DNA of 64,000 bases from Arion vulgaris (GCA_020796225.1 CM036756.1:60850644-60914643); one strand, 5' to 3'; counted from the first letter of the stretch, positions 1 through 10,634 are shown. The notes: generated by a model not told the origin, from the letters alone. Made by a program: numbers and translations.

Positions 1-90
1 TTATTGTATGCTGTTATTGGTGGTTGGTTGTATTTCATTATCATTAAATGTCAGAACCGCTGCATTTGTTGTCTTTAAATTTTCAAGAGT

Positions 91-336
91 TTTCAAGCCG
101 AAGGATCGACTTCATTGCACCGGGTTTTACCCCATATGGCTCGGTCCCTATCCGCAGAAATGGCACGCTACTTGCCGACAGTATTATTAGTATACATTAT
201 ACAGTAGACAGTATACAAAGCACGAATTCCGTAGCTCCGGCAAACAATTCTAGGGGTCTCTGGAAAAAATTGCACTCGTGAATAGAACGGCGTGGTCCGG
301 ATTCGAACCACAACCTTCGATTCGCAAGGCAAGACT
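91..336 (-). repeat. SINE-A copy, reverse orientation
   Basis: On the minus strand this reads as the tRNA-derived SINE seen best at 4,193-4,466: a B-box-like GGTTCGAATCC near the head, then a body with CCATATGG and the 3' end CGGTGCAATGAAG. About 35 bases near 186-220 are a local TATACA-type expansion not seen in other copies. The A-box end is missing; the copy stops where a second head in the opposite orientation begins. Confidence 0.75.
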
Positions 337-383
337 TGGGGGTCTCTGTGGCTAAGTGGTTAAGCCTTTTGCCTTGCGAGTCT
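337..383 (+). repeat. SINE-A head fragment
   Basis: Only the first ~47 bases of the tRNA-like head (GGTCTCTGTGGCTAAGTGG, an A-box region) are present. It lies head to head with the reverse copy just upstream, so two insertions or an inversion formed this junction. 384-599 holds nothing I recognise. Confidence 0.7.
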
Positions 384-599
384 TTCAATGTATTCGGTGC
401 ATGAAGTTATGCCCACTCTACAGAATTTGACGGACAAAACCTAATAGATAAATATTTTTACTAGCGCGTGAATGCTTAACCGAAAACTGAAGTACAGCAG
501 TAGACAAGAGTTATAATTGAACCTAGCTCTTCCAGGTGGATATCTTGTTTCGCTGTGCAAGAAGAAAATTGGATTGGAACTCTGCCAACTTAAATACTA

Positions 600-757
600 C
601 TTTTTTTTTTAAACCGACCCAGAAGCACTTGAGCTATCAGCTCTTCTGCTCAGTGTCGTGGATATCGTAACCCTTCGGTTCGGTGCCACAAAGACCGTGA
701 ATCTGGTGAACCTGTGGCTTTTTCTGCCAGCCCGCGGAATTGAACCCGCATATGCTA
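600..757 (-). repeat. SINE-B copy, 5' truncated
   Basis: The plus strand starts with a T-run (the reverse of the oligo-A tail) and reads back through the SINE-B body (CGAACCGAAGGGTTACGA in its own sense) to the B box GGTTCAATTCCGCGGG. The A-box half is missing. Complete copies are about 200 bp, for example 9,719-9,920. Confidence 0.8.
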
Positions 758-841
758 CTATAAAACCATTCTGTTGTTAGTGAAACAAAGTGATAATTGC
801 TAGAGAATCTTAAGGAACAGATAAGTTTCTGGGATGTGAAT

Positions 842-960
842 CACAGTCGCTGACCATATCTCTGTGACCCTCAGAGATTTTGTCGGTCAGTGTGTTTATT
901 GTCCAAGACTTGCATCCGTATGTCAGTATTGGTTCTATGTAGCACTGTATGACTCTCAGA
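842..960 (-). pseudogene. LINE reverse transcriptase thumb-domain fragment
   Basis: One minus-strand frame reads IEPILTYGCKSWTINTLTDK, the YGCESWT-type motif that follows the RT fingers/palm in RNase H-negative non-LTR retrotransposons. The rest of the RT is absent. The coding segment runs straight into the 905-1,535 tandem array, whose monomer is this same codon stretch. Confidence 0.7.
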
Positions 961-1535
961 CTCGCATGTTAGTATTGGTTCTATGTAGCACTGTATGACT
1001 CTCAGACTCGCATCCGTATGTTAGTATTGGTTCTATGTAGCACTGTATGACTCTCAGACTCGCATCCGTATGTTAGTATTGGTTCTATGTAGCACTGTAT
1101 AACTCTCAGACTCGCATCCGTATGTCAGTATTGGTTCTATGTAGCACTGTATAACTCTCAGACTCGCATCCGTATGTCAGTATTGGTTCTATGTAGCACT
1201 GTATGACTCTCAGACTCGTATGTTAGTATTGGTTCTATGTAGCACTGTATAACTCTCAGACTCGTATGTCAGTATTGGTTCTATGTAGCACTGTATAACT
1301 CTCAGACTCGTATGTCAGTATTGGTTCTATGTAGCACTGTATGGCTCTCAGACTCGCATGTTAGTATTGGTTCTATGTAGCACTGTATAACTCTCAGACT
1401 CGTATGTCAGTATTGGTTCTATGTAGCACTGTATAACTCTCAGACTCGTATGTCAGTATTGGTTCTATGTAGCACTGTATAACTCTCAGACTCGTATGTC
1501 AGTATTAGTTCTATGTAGCACTGTATAACTCTCAT
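905..1535. repeat. 46/52-bp tandem array seeded in LINE coding DNA
   Basis: About 13 units of a monomer containing TATTGGTTCTATGTAGCACTG. Two unit lengths alternate: 46 bp, and 52 bp with an extra CATCCG. The units differ by a few substitutions (TGACTC/TAACTC, CATGTTAG/TATGTCAG). In reverse complement the monomer encodes the IQCYIEPILT part of the adjacent LINE thumb domain. Confidence 0.9.
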
Positions 1536-1835
1536 TCTGATAATCGTTTACAGTAAAGATATCTATATTCCTCTTGCACCGTTATACGTTACATATGACC
1601 ACTAAGCAATTTCTTCATACCGCTCCATCCTGGCCAACTCTTTTAATCTCTTGTATTGAATTGATCCCGATATTTCTCGACTCTCTCAGTAAAGTTCGTA
1701 TTAGGATTTCACTAGCAGTTTCCTTTGTATCTTGAACCCTTTACCTCCCACATAAGTGCTTGTTTAGTGATTCTTTGATCATTTCTTCTCAGCATACGCC
1801 TCTGAGATATAATTCCATATTTAAATATCTATTTA
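1536..1835 (-). pseudogene. LINE RT C-terminal fragment (degenerate)
   Basis: Similar to 34,762-34,990 at nucleotide level; both share ACCGTTATACGTTACATA. In reverse, frames broken by stops resemble the LINE C-terminus with an 'ARMERYEEIA' type tail. 5' truncated. 1,836-2,254 holds no recognised element; the short open frames there have no family resemblance. Confidence 0.55.
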
Positions 1836-2254
1836 GAATCGTTAAACGATAAATTGCCAGTGCACCTGGTTTATTACTGTAGTTTCCATCTGTATATGGG
1901 GTGTATTTAGCTAGAAGGTACACACCCCCCAGCTACCAGAATCACATGAAGGAAATGTACCTGAACCACGTGCAATGCAGGGTTTGATGGGGGTTATGCA
2001 GTTGGAGTTTAAAGAACGTGACGATGAATTTAACACACCTTCAGAAACAAATGTGCATCATAATCAGATATGCGCTTGGCTGTTACTCACAGGAGAAGAG
2101 GAGAGAGGTAAGGTCAAGGAATTACTGGCAATGGTCTGCGGAAGAGGAAGTAAGAGAGAACGAAAACACGTTGATATATCTCAAGAAGAATGACTAGAAT
2201 ATAATTCGATGTCGAGCAACAATTGCAGACCTTTATCCACTGAAAATAACAAGG

Positions 2255-2805
2255 TTCAGTAGTAATAGTAGTATTAGTAGTAATAGTAGTATTAGTAGTA
2301 ATAGTAGTATTAGTAGTAATAGTAGTATTAGTAGTATTAGTAGTAATAGTAGTATTAGTAGTAATAGTAGTATTAGTAGTAATAGTAGTATTAGTAGTAA
2401 TAGTAGTTATGGTAGTAATAGCAGTAATAGTAGTAATAGTAGTAATAGTAGTATTAGTAGTAATAGTAGTATTAGTAGTAATAGTAGTTATGGTAGTAAT
2501 AGCAGTAATAGTAGTAATAGTAGTAATAGTAGTAATAGCAGTAATTGTAGTAACAGTAGTAATAGTAGTAATAGTAGTAATAGTAGTAATAGTAGTAACA
2601 GTAGTAACAGTAGTAACAGTAGTAATAGTAGTAATAGTAGTAATAGTAGTAACAGTAGTAATAGTAGTAATAGTAGTAACAGTAGTAATAGTAGTAATAG
2701 TAGTAACAGTAGTAACAGTAGTAACAGTAGTAACAGTAGTAATAGTAGTAATAGTAGTAACAGTAGTAATAGTAGTAATATTAGCAGTAAGAGTAGTAAT
2801 GCTAG
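2255..2805. repeat. (AGT/AAT)n trinucleotide array
   Basis: About 550 bp of AGT-based repeats with interspersed AAT, ATT and AAC triplets. Blocks such as AGTAGTAATAGTAGTATT are reiterated, giving a second-order period. All frames without TAG/TAA triplets stay open on both strands, so the 146- and 242-residue frames (poly Val/Ile, poly Thr/Ile) are artefacts. Confidence 0.95.
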
Positions 2806-3027
2806 TAACCTGCTGTCTTGTGGGTCCGCTGGGGACAGACAAAGGCTAACGGAGAGCGAACCCAGTAAACACTGGCTAAAACCTGAGACATCGCGGAAGG
2901 ATTAGCACCACAGCTCCAAATGGTACTGAAGATGTGACGAAACCCACCCATGCTAAGGTTGCATGAATCAGATTTTCACAAGAATGAGATTTATGGGGAA
3001 ATCTGGTACATCAGTCTAACGGTGATC

Positions 3028-3058
<31 letters not shown>
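2806..3058 (+). repeat. LINE 3' UTR remnant ending in (GA)n
   Basis: The segment 3,008-3,058 (CATCAGTCTAACGGTGATCGC followed by GA repeats) matches the 3' end of the LINE fragment at 21,222-21,252 (CATCAGTCTAGGCCGGGATCGC + GA). I infer a truncated copy of the same LINE 3' UTR. 3,059-3,340 has no recognised feature. Confidence 0.5.
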
Positions 3059-3060
<2 letters not shown>

Positions 3061-3340
3061 ATGCTAGTAATAGTATTAAAGTACCACGAGCAATATAAAC
3101 AGGTTATCTGATGGAAACACTAATGGAAATCTAACCACAGAATTTAACAAAAATTACCAATGGAGATAAAAAAAAAAAAGAAAGCCAGAAGGACAATGCC
3201 GATTTTTAAGTAGACAGAGAACATCTATCAAGATGCCCTGGGTCATCTCCGTTAACAACCACAAGACAATCCATAATCAAGACAACATACTTGACAAGAC
3301 TACCAGTAAACAAACACCGGCACCAGTATTAAAGACTTCT

Positions 3341-3435
3341 TCTCTTCTTCTCTTCCACCATTTACTTGTGTGTTGGTTGGGGGTGTAGTGATCGTGTGTG
3401 TGCTTGTTCTAATGCACTTTGTAAGCTGTTCTTAC
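3341..3435 (+). repeat. Unexpanded monomer of the 27.5-28.2 kb satellite
   Basis: This single unit contains TTCTCTTCCACCATTTACTT, then GTAGTGATC and GTGTGTGCTTGTTCT, then GCACTTTGTAAGCTG. It matches one 70-bp unit of the array at 27,541-28,230 plus that array's downstream flank (GGCACTTTGTAAGCTG). It is therefore a copy of the dispersed element before expansion. Confidence 0.75.
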
Positions 3436-3603
3436 AATAGTCCTGTTCTTCATTTTCTTAATTAAGGCTGTTATTAAAACGAAAGACTGCTCCAAATGCT
3501 GCAATTCACTTCAATACAGACAGTTACGCTGTCAATGCTTCTATCTTCAATGGTTGCACTGTTCACTTGAAATAATCAAATAGGACTAGTATTATCTATA
3601 TAA

Positions 3604-4030
3604 GGGAAGACTCCAGTCAAATTATATAGCAATGGCGAAATACATATAAGCAAAGTACTGTAGTTTTACAAAATATAAAAATAATAACAACAACGTTTAG
3701 ACCAAAAGGTCTTTATCAAGCAAAGAATACACCAGAAGTTATGAAATTCACTACTTATACGGTACACAACATATAGAATCAGACCATAAATACATAACGA
3801 CCCTAAAATGAAAATATGTGACTAAAAACGAATAACGAAATAAATGCAAAAAAACTAGAAGTAGAAAAAAGAAGGTAAACAATAATAATTAAATATATAC
3901 ATAACATAATTAAATACATAACATATATATATTTAACATACACACATATAGAATATGAAGCACGAGAAGAGACAGTATTAAGAAGCATAGGAATGTAGTG
4001 TGTTGAGTCCATGAGGTCGCAAGGTACCAA
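3604..4030 (-). repeat. Penelope-like element 3' end
   Basis: In reverse it runs from an internal point (GCGACCTCATGGACTC) to the PLE end: GATAAAGACCTTTTGGT, then TTTTGTAAAACTACAGTACTTTG, then TTTCGCCATTGC and a GGAGTCTTCCC end. It matches 41,015-41,642, which carries a GIY-YIG domain in the same orientation, so this copy is truncated just 3' of that domain. No ORF is left. Confidence 0.7.
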
Positions 4031-4049
4031 GTATATATTTGATTATCAT

Positions 4050-4557
4050 TGTACCAGGGTAACACATAATAACACTGCGACCTACAAGGCATGTCGTAAG
4101 AGGCGACTAAGGTAGAGGTCTAGGGAAGCTATCCTAGTAAATAAAAAGCGTAGCAGAAATCCGATGTGCTGGCATACGTGTAGGCGCATAACAGGCCTCT
4201 GACTAGGGGGTCTCTGTGGGTAAGTGGCTAAACCCTTTGCCTTGTGAGTCGAAGGTCGTGGGTTCGAATCCGGACTGCGCCGTTCTGTTCACGAGTGCAT
4301 TTTTTTCCAGAGACCCTAGAATTGTTGCTGGAGCTACGGAGTTCGTGCTTTGTGCAATACTCTCGGCAGGTGGCGTGCCATTTCTGCGGAGGGGGACCGA
4401 GCCATATGGGTAAAACTCGGTGCAATGAAGTCAATCCTTCGGCTTGAAAACCCCTTTAAAACCCTAGCATAACTGTCACAACGTACAATCGTTCTTATAA
4501 ATCACAGAGAGTGGTTTCATTAACAAGTGGTTGTTATGGAGCGTTGTAGAAGAAGAA
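4050..4557 (+). repeat. SINE-D copy split by SINE-A
   Basis: The left part (to 4,192) has the core GACCTACAAGGCATGTCGTA and AGAGGCGACTAAGG; the right part (from 4,467) has the 3' half and a GAAGAAGAA tail. The heptamer GCATAAC at 4,186-4,192 and 4,467-4,473 is the duplication made by the SINE-A insertion. 4,558-5,047 holds a poly-A stretch and no recognised element. Confidence 0.8.
4193..4466 (+). repeat. SINE-A, near full length
   Basis: The tRNA-like head carries an A-box region (GTGGGTAAGTGGCTAAACCC) and the B box GGGTTCGAATCCGG. The body follows (GAGACCCTAGAATTGTTGCT, CTCGGCAGGTGGCGTGCCAT) and it ends CGGTGCAATGAAG...CTTGAAAACCC. Internal pol III promoter elements and flanking 7-bp TSDs define a SINE. 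It sits inside a SINE-D copy, so it is younger than that copy. Confidence 0.85.
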
Positions 4558-5056
4558 CAGGAATAACAATAAAATATTGATTGTTGTACTGGATTCTATT
4601 CTGTGCCAAATACGAAATGTGGTGCACATAAAAGAATTTCACTATATTTCTGTAAAAAAAAAAAAAAAAAAAACAACGCGGAACAAGATATCCTTGCCCT
4701 GATCAAAAATAACAGAGCTAACTAAAGTAAGATGGCAGTAGGGGGATGTTCAACACAGAACGCACCTGAGTTTAGCCCACATGATTTAAGATAATCAAAT
4801 TCTAGATAGATAAACAGAAGATATGACGGTAGAAATAAGTGGTTGCAGTAGAAATAAACTGAGTGGTTTGATCAAGACACTAATGATCATCAAGACAGTG
4901 ATGAAGAAGATGGTATGATCTATGGTGGTAACTCGTATCTCTGCTTTATTTTACTTCCTGCTGTCAATATCAAATCAATGATTTGTTTCATAGTTAAAGC
5001 TAGAAAATCTCGATACTGAAACCATATATTTTCCCTTTGATCTGTCATATGCACAT

Positions 5057-6602
5057 CATCATCAAGGTGCGTGTCCTTTATAGGACGTCGCTCTCTTTGC
5101 AGCGCATCTGAAATTCAGTTTCAGTTTCAGTTTGGAATATCTTCATTGCACTCCGGACATGTCCATAGGTGCTCCGATCTCCTTCGCAATATCTCCAACA
5201 GTGTCCATCGACTGACCGTACCAGTTCTATTTTGATTGATGAGCCGACTGGTATACCTGTTGTACCGTCTTTTCTTGCCACACCAATCTTCAAACCCAGT
5301 TCTCGCAATCTAGTAGTTGACGTGGATTGGTTTAGATGAAGGTCTTCTCTGCGGCCACGCTCTATGAGGGCGTTCACGATGTCAGCTCTGTCCATTGGCT
5401 GGCCCTCTGATATAGCGGAAGAGCCAGCCAGTCTGTCTGCTCTCTCATTGCCAACGATACCCATGTGCCCCGGAACAAAGACAAGTGTAATTCTGCAAAT
5501 TGTTGACGCCTGCAGTGATTCAGTCCATTGCCTGCGCACCGAACCGGCCTCCACCTTTCGGATCATACTCAATGAGTCACTCAGAATGCACGCATGAGTG
5601 TAGTTTTGTGACTCTAGCCAGAGTAGTGCATTGGTCACCGCCAGTACCTCCATTGTCATGCTGCTTGTTGTCATACTAAATGTACCACTGGCTTCCTTGA
5701 CCATTCTGCCACATGAGCTTGCAGAGAAGGCCCATGCAGACTTTTCGTGACCAACTACCGATCCATCCGTGTAAATCACAACGTCGTCTGCATTGCAGTT
5801 TTCATCGATAATGGCTTTGACGTCTGCATTCAACGCCACGGGATTTCCTTCTCTGCAACCTTTGTCAAATTTAATGATGGTTGAAAAAGTGTTCCAGTAT
5901 ATTGGAGGCATCGGTATCCATTCTTCCCCATGGTCAATATTATTAAGCCTGCATACCAGCTGAACAGTATCTGCGGCACGGCCAACCCATGACTTGCCCC
6001 GCTTTAGTCGTTTTCCCACCACTGGTGCTGAGCTGTTCATGCAATGGGTGATCCTTTTGGCACTTATTTTGAGATAGGCACGTGCTCTAGCTATCTTGAG
6101 TCTATACTCCATGGTCGGAAATTCCAGGAGAAACCTCATCGCCACACAGGGTGTATCCCTTGTGCAACCGAGGATGATACGCATAACTTCGTTCTGTATT
6201 CTCTCCAGTCTTTCGATTTGCGTTTTGCTGACAGTGAGGATGGCCATTGCATATTCAATGGTGGAGAGGACCAGTGTCTGATACAGGATGACAAGTAGTC
6301 GTTGCTCGATGTTAACAGCCGCCATGACTCTCATTGCCGCCAAACTTTTGCGTACATCTGAAATTCACTCTGCTCTAGCCAGTTCGCCTACTTCGTCGAT
6401 GGTCATATTCATGGTTTCTTTAATATCTTGCAGCCATCTTCTTCTAGGTCTGCCTCTGCGTTCTGGGACCCTGCCCTCTAGTATTGTTCTTTTCAGGCCA
6501 TCGTGACGCTTGATGTGACCAAAGTATTTTTCTGTATAGTATATTGTTTATCAGCCAATTGTCTTTAACATTTAGTTCTTTCAGGACATCAGTGTTCGTT
6601 TT
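5057..6602 (-). pseudogene. LINE 3' fragment (outer), (GAT)n tail, interrupted
   Basis: Both ends match the LINE at 13,854-14,816: the 3' end (TGATGATG tail, then GTCCTATAAAGGACACGCACC in its own sense) at 5,057-5,104, and the RT C-terminal coding part at 6,368-6,602. TSD TATGCACAT lies at 5,048-5,056 and 6,603-6,611. The element is 5' truncated, retaining about 310 bp of its own. An RNase H LINE inserted within it (5,118-6,354). Confidence 0.85.
5118..6354 (-). pseudogene. RNase H-bearing LINE, 3' 1.24 kb, inserted in another LINE
   Basis: A minus-strand frame of about 420 codons (5,078-6,343) carries the end of an RT domain and a full RNase H. The RNase H has a catalytic Asp in YTDGSV, a Glu in MEVLAV, an Asp in LSDS, and a His plus Asp in VPGHMGIVGNERADRLAG. 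After it, a CxxC finger (WTCPEC) is in another frame, so one indel separates RNase H from the C-terminus. The frame also runs past the element's 3' end into the outer LINE. TSD CATCTGAAATTCA lies at 5,105-5,117 and 6,355-6,367. The tail is a CTGAAA repeat. The arrangement is that of I/R1/Jockey-like non-LTR elements carrying RNase H; the exact clade is undetermined. Confidence 0.88.
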
Positions 6603-6691
6603 TATGCACATACATACTCATAAACGTGCTCACTAAAAAGTAATATTAACGGTTAAATCTGTTATGCAGTTCGTAAAAATAACAAAATGTT

Positions 6692-6857
6692 GACGCCCGA
6701 GTGGTCGCCGGGACCCAAATTTGGGGTGTAAAGAATAGAACCACTGTTACCTGCCATGCATGTCGTAAGAGGCGATTAAGGAGGTTTGGCTTAAATTGGA
6801 TGCACATGTCCTAAATTTGTAAAAGTCTATGCGTTTAGGGGCCTACCAAACCAATAT
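6692..6857 (+). repeat. SINE-C, 3' truncated
   Basis: It begins CGCCCGAGTGG..CCGGGACCCAAATTTGGGGT, runs through the core CATGTCGTAAGAGGCGATTA and stops at ACCAAACCAAT, about 90 bases short of the GAA-tailed end. A hAT-like terminus follows directly. Confidence 0.8.
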
Positions 6858-6945
6858 TTTTTAATTTATAAAATAATAAATACACATTACACATTATATT
6901 TGGTGCGGCCCAGCCCCACTGGCCCTTAATGACGAGCCGCCCCTG
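6858..6945. mobile_element. CAGTGGCGGCTC-family DNA transposon end
   Basis: Ends with ATGACGAGCCGCCCCTG, the right terminus shared with 15,774, 49,917 and 51,373. The left terminus is missing. A short (ATGT)n microsatellite follows at 6,955-6,978. Confidence 0.6.
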
Positions 6946-7055
6946 CTATGTAGTATGTATGTATGTATGTATGTTTGTATGTACGAGTCGTTTTTACATA
7001 CGATTATGTGGCAAGGGATGGGTTTTCGCTTGTTTTTCTTGTCTTCAGGATTATC

Positions 7056-7295
7056 GCTATTTCTCCTCCAAAAATTATGCATGGTTTGTATAAGTTCGGT
7101 GCTCATCTCTCCTCCAAAAATTATGCATGGTTTGTATAAGCTAGGGTGCTCATCTCTCCTCCAAAAATTATGCATGGTTTGTATAAGCTAGGTGCTCATC
7201 TCTCCTCCAAAAATTATGCATGGTTTGTATAAGCTAGGTGCTCATCTCTCCTCCAAAAATTATGCATGGTTTGTATAAGCTAGGGTGCTCATCTC
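7056..7295. repeat. 46-bp tandem array
   Basis: Five units of a monomer containing CTCCAAAAATTATGCATGGT and TTGTATAAGCTAGGTGCTCA. GG/G differences alternate between units. It abuts the start of repeat X; the last unit resembles weakly the sequence upstream of X at 14,920-14,950 (GTTGTATGCTCGTCC), so X-derived seeding is possible but not shown. Confidence 0.9.
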
Positions 7296-7700
7296 TCGTG
7301 TCAAATGTAACAGGTTCGCTCATTTGTGGAGACATCTGGATATTTTTAGAGAGATCCCTGATCTCAGTGTAGGTGAGATCGAGTTCCTAGTTCTATCGGA
7401 GGCGAACGATAAAACGTAGGTCCTGTGTTTAATTTGAGCACGTAAAAGAACCCATGGCATTTTAAAATCGAGAAGAACAAGCTGGAAAGCCGCTGCCCGG
7501 GCCAAATTCATTAGAAAATATTAAAAATAAAATTCCTACAAAAATATCTTCACTATCTTTGAAATTACATCGGGGACTCTCGCCGATGCTACAGAGTTCG
7601 TGCACTGCAGTTGAGATCTTCATGTATAAGAAAGAGATTGGAGCATACATGGTTACTCACCGAAGTGCAAAGATGATGGTACTATCAATAAATCTATCTA
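7296..7700 (+). repeat. Dispersed repeat X, longest copy
   Basis: It matches 13,593-14,935 (reverse, split by a LINE) and a short piece at 52,615-52,695. Landmarks are CAGGTTCGCTC, GACATCTGGATATTTTT, CCTGATCTCAGTGTAGGTGA and GCACGTAAAAGAACCCATGG. The last resembles a motif I recall from 3' halves of mollusc SINEs. No tRNA-like boxes were found, so the class is uncertain. Confidence 0.65.
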
Positions 7701-8460
7701 CTATCTACCATTCTTGAAACCTCTGTCCTAAAACCAAACTAGCATTGCCATCACCCGCCATAACTCATCTAAATATAACTCAATCATATAAACGAAGGTT
7801 TTATTTGTTCATGTCTAACGTTTCGCTTTTTTATTAACCAAAGCATATGACGTCATCAATTTCTGAGTCAGCTAGCAAAGCTCTAAAAATAGAACACGAC
7901 AAATCACATGATAATTGCTATCTTTCAATTTGGACATTGTCCTACTGATGGGGGCTACTATAGCAAATAGAATAGACATGATAATTTAGAATGTATAAGG
8001 TTTAGAGGCTTCATCAATGTCAAACGAAGCTGTCGGTCACAAATATCGATTTGTTGCTATGATTGGAAATCAATTAAGCCAACCAGTCCCAGTGAACGAG
8101 TATTCTCATTAAAAAGTTACTAAGGATGATATATTTGTTTGTCACTGTGCCTTGGCAGAGAACGCTTGGCATATCCTACATCTTAATGATGTAATACTGT
8201 CGGCTATTCAAACCGTTGTAAACTGAGCTTGTATTGTTCATGTGTTCTGACTGGAGTAGAATGGACTATTTTAATCTATGGTTCTGGTTTTATATAATGG
8301 ACATTTGGAAATACAATGATAGAGAGTTCTGTTCTGTCCAAATGTGGGAATGTTTGAGTAAAACAATGATACTTCTTCTTCTTCAAACGTTTTATATAGA
8401 TCACTTGTTAAATCACACTTTGTGATTTGTATGTGATTTCGCCGGTATAGTGCCCGTGCC
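7701..8460. other. No recognised feature
   Basis: A-T rich sequence with short unremarkable open frames. I see no TE landmark and no tandem repeat. The exact palindrome TGACGTCA occurs near 7,849. Confidence 0.5.
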
Positions 8461-8595
8461 CGAAAGGAAGCAAAGAATAGTATCACTGCAACCTACAAGG
8501 CATGTCGTAAGAGGCGACTGATGTATGACCTAGGGATGCTACCCTGGTAAATAAAAGCATTGCAGAAATCGGATACAGAGCGTTCGAAAACAAAA
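8461..8595 (+). repeat. SINE-D, internally deleted
   Basis: The head and core (GGAAGCAAAGAATAG, CATGTCGTAAGAGGCGACTG) run to GCAGAAATCGG, then jump to GAGCGTTCGAA, the 3' end. Roughly 90 bases of the 3' half are missing. Confidence 0.75.
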
Positions 8596-8600
8596 GAATG

Positions 8601-8803
8601 TGATCTGAGTCCAAGAGCGATTGTGCGTCGTACCAGTTAAGCGATTACAAGTAGACCAGCGCGTCCGGTTTCTGCGACGCATTTTATTTGCTAGGTAGCT
8701 TCCTAGTCCCCTACTATTATTGCTTCTTGCAACATGCCTTGTAGGTCGTAATGTTACTATTCATTGCTCCCCTTGCGAGCCCCGACAAATACACCGGTGA
8801 AAC
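8601..8803 (-). repeat. SINE-D, reverse
   Basis: Reverse orientation, from the 3' half (GTGATCTGAG..AGAGCGATTGTGCG) to the head (GGGGAGCAATGAATAG). The core has decayed (GCAAGAAGCAATAATAG in place of GTCGTAAGAGGCGAC). With the forward copy at 8,461 it makes a tail-to-tail inverted pair. Confidence 0.75.
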
Positions 8804-8869
8804 AATGATACAATATCATTGTAAAATAAATTTCTGTTGTCTATGATTTGTTAGAGGGTGTATGGTGAC

Positions 8870-9245
8870 AGAAACGAAGTACAAGGAAGTATTTGAAAGT
8901 GAAGTATACAGTGCTAGAAACTTCACGGTACTAGTAATTGGTATTTGAAGGTGAAGTATACAGTGCTAGAAACTTCACGGTACTAGTAATTGGTATTTGA
9001 AGGTGAAGTATACAGTGCTAGAAACTTCACGGTACTAGTAATTGGTATTTGAAAGTGAAGTATACAGTGCTAGAAACTTCACGGTACTAGTAATCGGTAT
9101 TTGAAGGTGAAGTATACAGTGCTAGAAACTTCACGGTACTAGTAATTGGTATTTGAAAGTGAAGTATACAGTGCTAGAAACTTCACGGTACTAGTAATTG
9201 GTATTTGAAGGTGAAGTATACAGTGCTAGAAACTTCACGGTAGTC
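8870..9245. repeat. 52-bp tandem array with inverted GTGAAGT/ACTTCAC
   Basis: Seven units of a monomer holding GTGAAGTATACAGTGC, then AACTTCACGGTACTAG. Each unit carries inverted 7-bp arms (GTGAAGT and ACTTCAC) able to form a small hairpin. AGTGAAG/AGGTGAAG variants alternate. A decayed unit follows at 9,246-9,310. Confidence 0.92.
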
Positions 9246-9324
9246 TGCTTTGGTATTTGCAAGTGAGATAAAAATATTAGAGACTTCACTGTACCAGAAA
9301 GTACCATTTTTACAGGACGTAAGT

Positions 9325-9630
9325 AGCTAGTGGTTCAACTCACGCACTTGAAGTGAGACTAAACCCCGACAGGATGTAAGAAATTGCTGGTTCAACTCAC
9401 GCACTTGAAGTGAGACTAAACCCCGACAGGATGTAAGAAATTGCTGGTTCAACTCACGCACTTGAAGTGAGACTAAACCCCGACAGGATGTGAGAAGTTG
9501 CTTGTTCAACTCACGCACTTGAAGTGAGACTAAACCCCGACAGGATGTAAGAAATTGCTGGTTCAACTCACGAACTTGAAGTGAGACTAAACCCCGACAG
9601 GATGTAAGAAGTTGCTTGTTCAACTCCCGT
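9325..9630. repeat. 57-bp tandem array
   Basis: Five units containing TTCAACTCACGCACTTGAAG and CTAAACCCCGACAGGATG. The 57-bp monomer is a multiple of three, giving a spurious 19-residue-periodic minus-strand frame (TSCRGLVSLQVREL). Each unit carries the 11-bp palindrome CACTTGAAGTG. It lies next to the 52-bp array but has a different monomer. Confidence 0.92.
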
Positions 9631-9718
9631 TTGTGAAAACGAACTGCATTTTGCCAGGATGCAAGTAGCTAATCTATTTTCACACAAGAGTTCCAACTAC
9701 AGCTTAAAGTAAACTGGA

Positions 9719-9920
9719 CCCCCGTCTTGCCCAGCGTGTTCGTAGCGCGTTGGACTATGGGTGACAAGCCTTCTGTGATTGCGGATTCAATTCCGCGGGC
9801 TGGCAGAAAAGACACAGGTTTTCCAGATTTACGGTGTTCGTGGCACCGAACCGAAGGGTTACGATGTCCATGGCACCGAGCCGAAGAGTTGAAAGCTCAA
9901 GTGCTTCTGGATCGAAAAAA
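9719..9920 (+). repeat. SINE-B, complete
   Basis: tRNA-like head: GTGTTCGTAGCGCGTTGG (A-box region) and GATTCAATTCCGCGGG (B box). The body is CGAACCGAAGGGTTACGA and CACCGAGCCGAAGAG, with the tail CTTCTGGATCG followed by A9. TSD AAAGTAAACTGGA (13 bp) lies at 9,706-9,718 and 9,921-9,933, showing target-primed retroposition. Confidence 0.92.
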
Positions 9921-9933
9921 AAAGTAAACTGGA

Positions 9934-10450
9934 GAGACCCAAGTTTGGAAATGAACCGATCGATTTCCTGGAGTATTGGTTATTAATCGATCTTGTACTG
10001 TGACTACCAGTTAACTGACTTTTTAGTTTCATGCTCTCTATGTTTTAATATGAACTGTGCAGCTAACGAAACCTGACCAACATCATTGTGTAAAGTGTAA
10101 AGTGTCTATAAAAAAATTAAAAAGTACTCCAAAACTGGCAAGATTTCCCGTTTGTTTGCACATATGGCGGTCCCAGATGCTCAGTTCCCCTCAATTAGCT
10201 AATAGATCAAAATGTCAGCGACGTAGCCATAACAGATTTGCTGTGACGGCGAATCCAAATTTTGACTCAACTCAGATAGTTCATCTTCGTTTTCCAATGC
10301 TTTCAGACATCGGCTTATATACTTCTAAAGTAGTTAGCGATAGGAATAAATATGTTCCAATTACATTTTCATGATCATACACAAGTTGGAGGCATTCCAA
10401 ACTAAATGCTCAAGATGAATCCTGCACATTTTCTGATCAAATACAATAGC
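9934..10450. other. No recognised element; one 105-codon frame
   Basis: A plus-strand frame at 10,057-10,374 encodes 105 residues with no domain I recognise, low complexity or signal peptide. Nothing nearby supports a gene. It may be chance. Confidence 0.3.
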
Positions 10451-10451
10451 A

Positions 10452-10634
10452 GAGGCGACGAAAGGCACTGTTTATGAAGCGCACACAAAAGCCGTTCTAG
10501 AAATCTCTTCTTATCCTGAAGATGGGAGGTAAATCAGGATTGGAGAAGAGAAAGAAAGACAAGGCGCATAGAGAAGCTCGCCCCATGTGTCTCTTTTTTC
10601 GAACTGACGCTGAAAGACAAAACAGGATTAGAGA

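Noticed and set aside
2114..2849. Long Thr/Ile- and Val/Ile-rich open frames
   Set aside because: They are translations of an AGT/AAT triplet array and are open on both strands; no gene signals.
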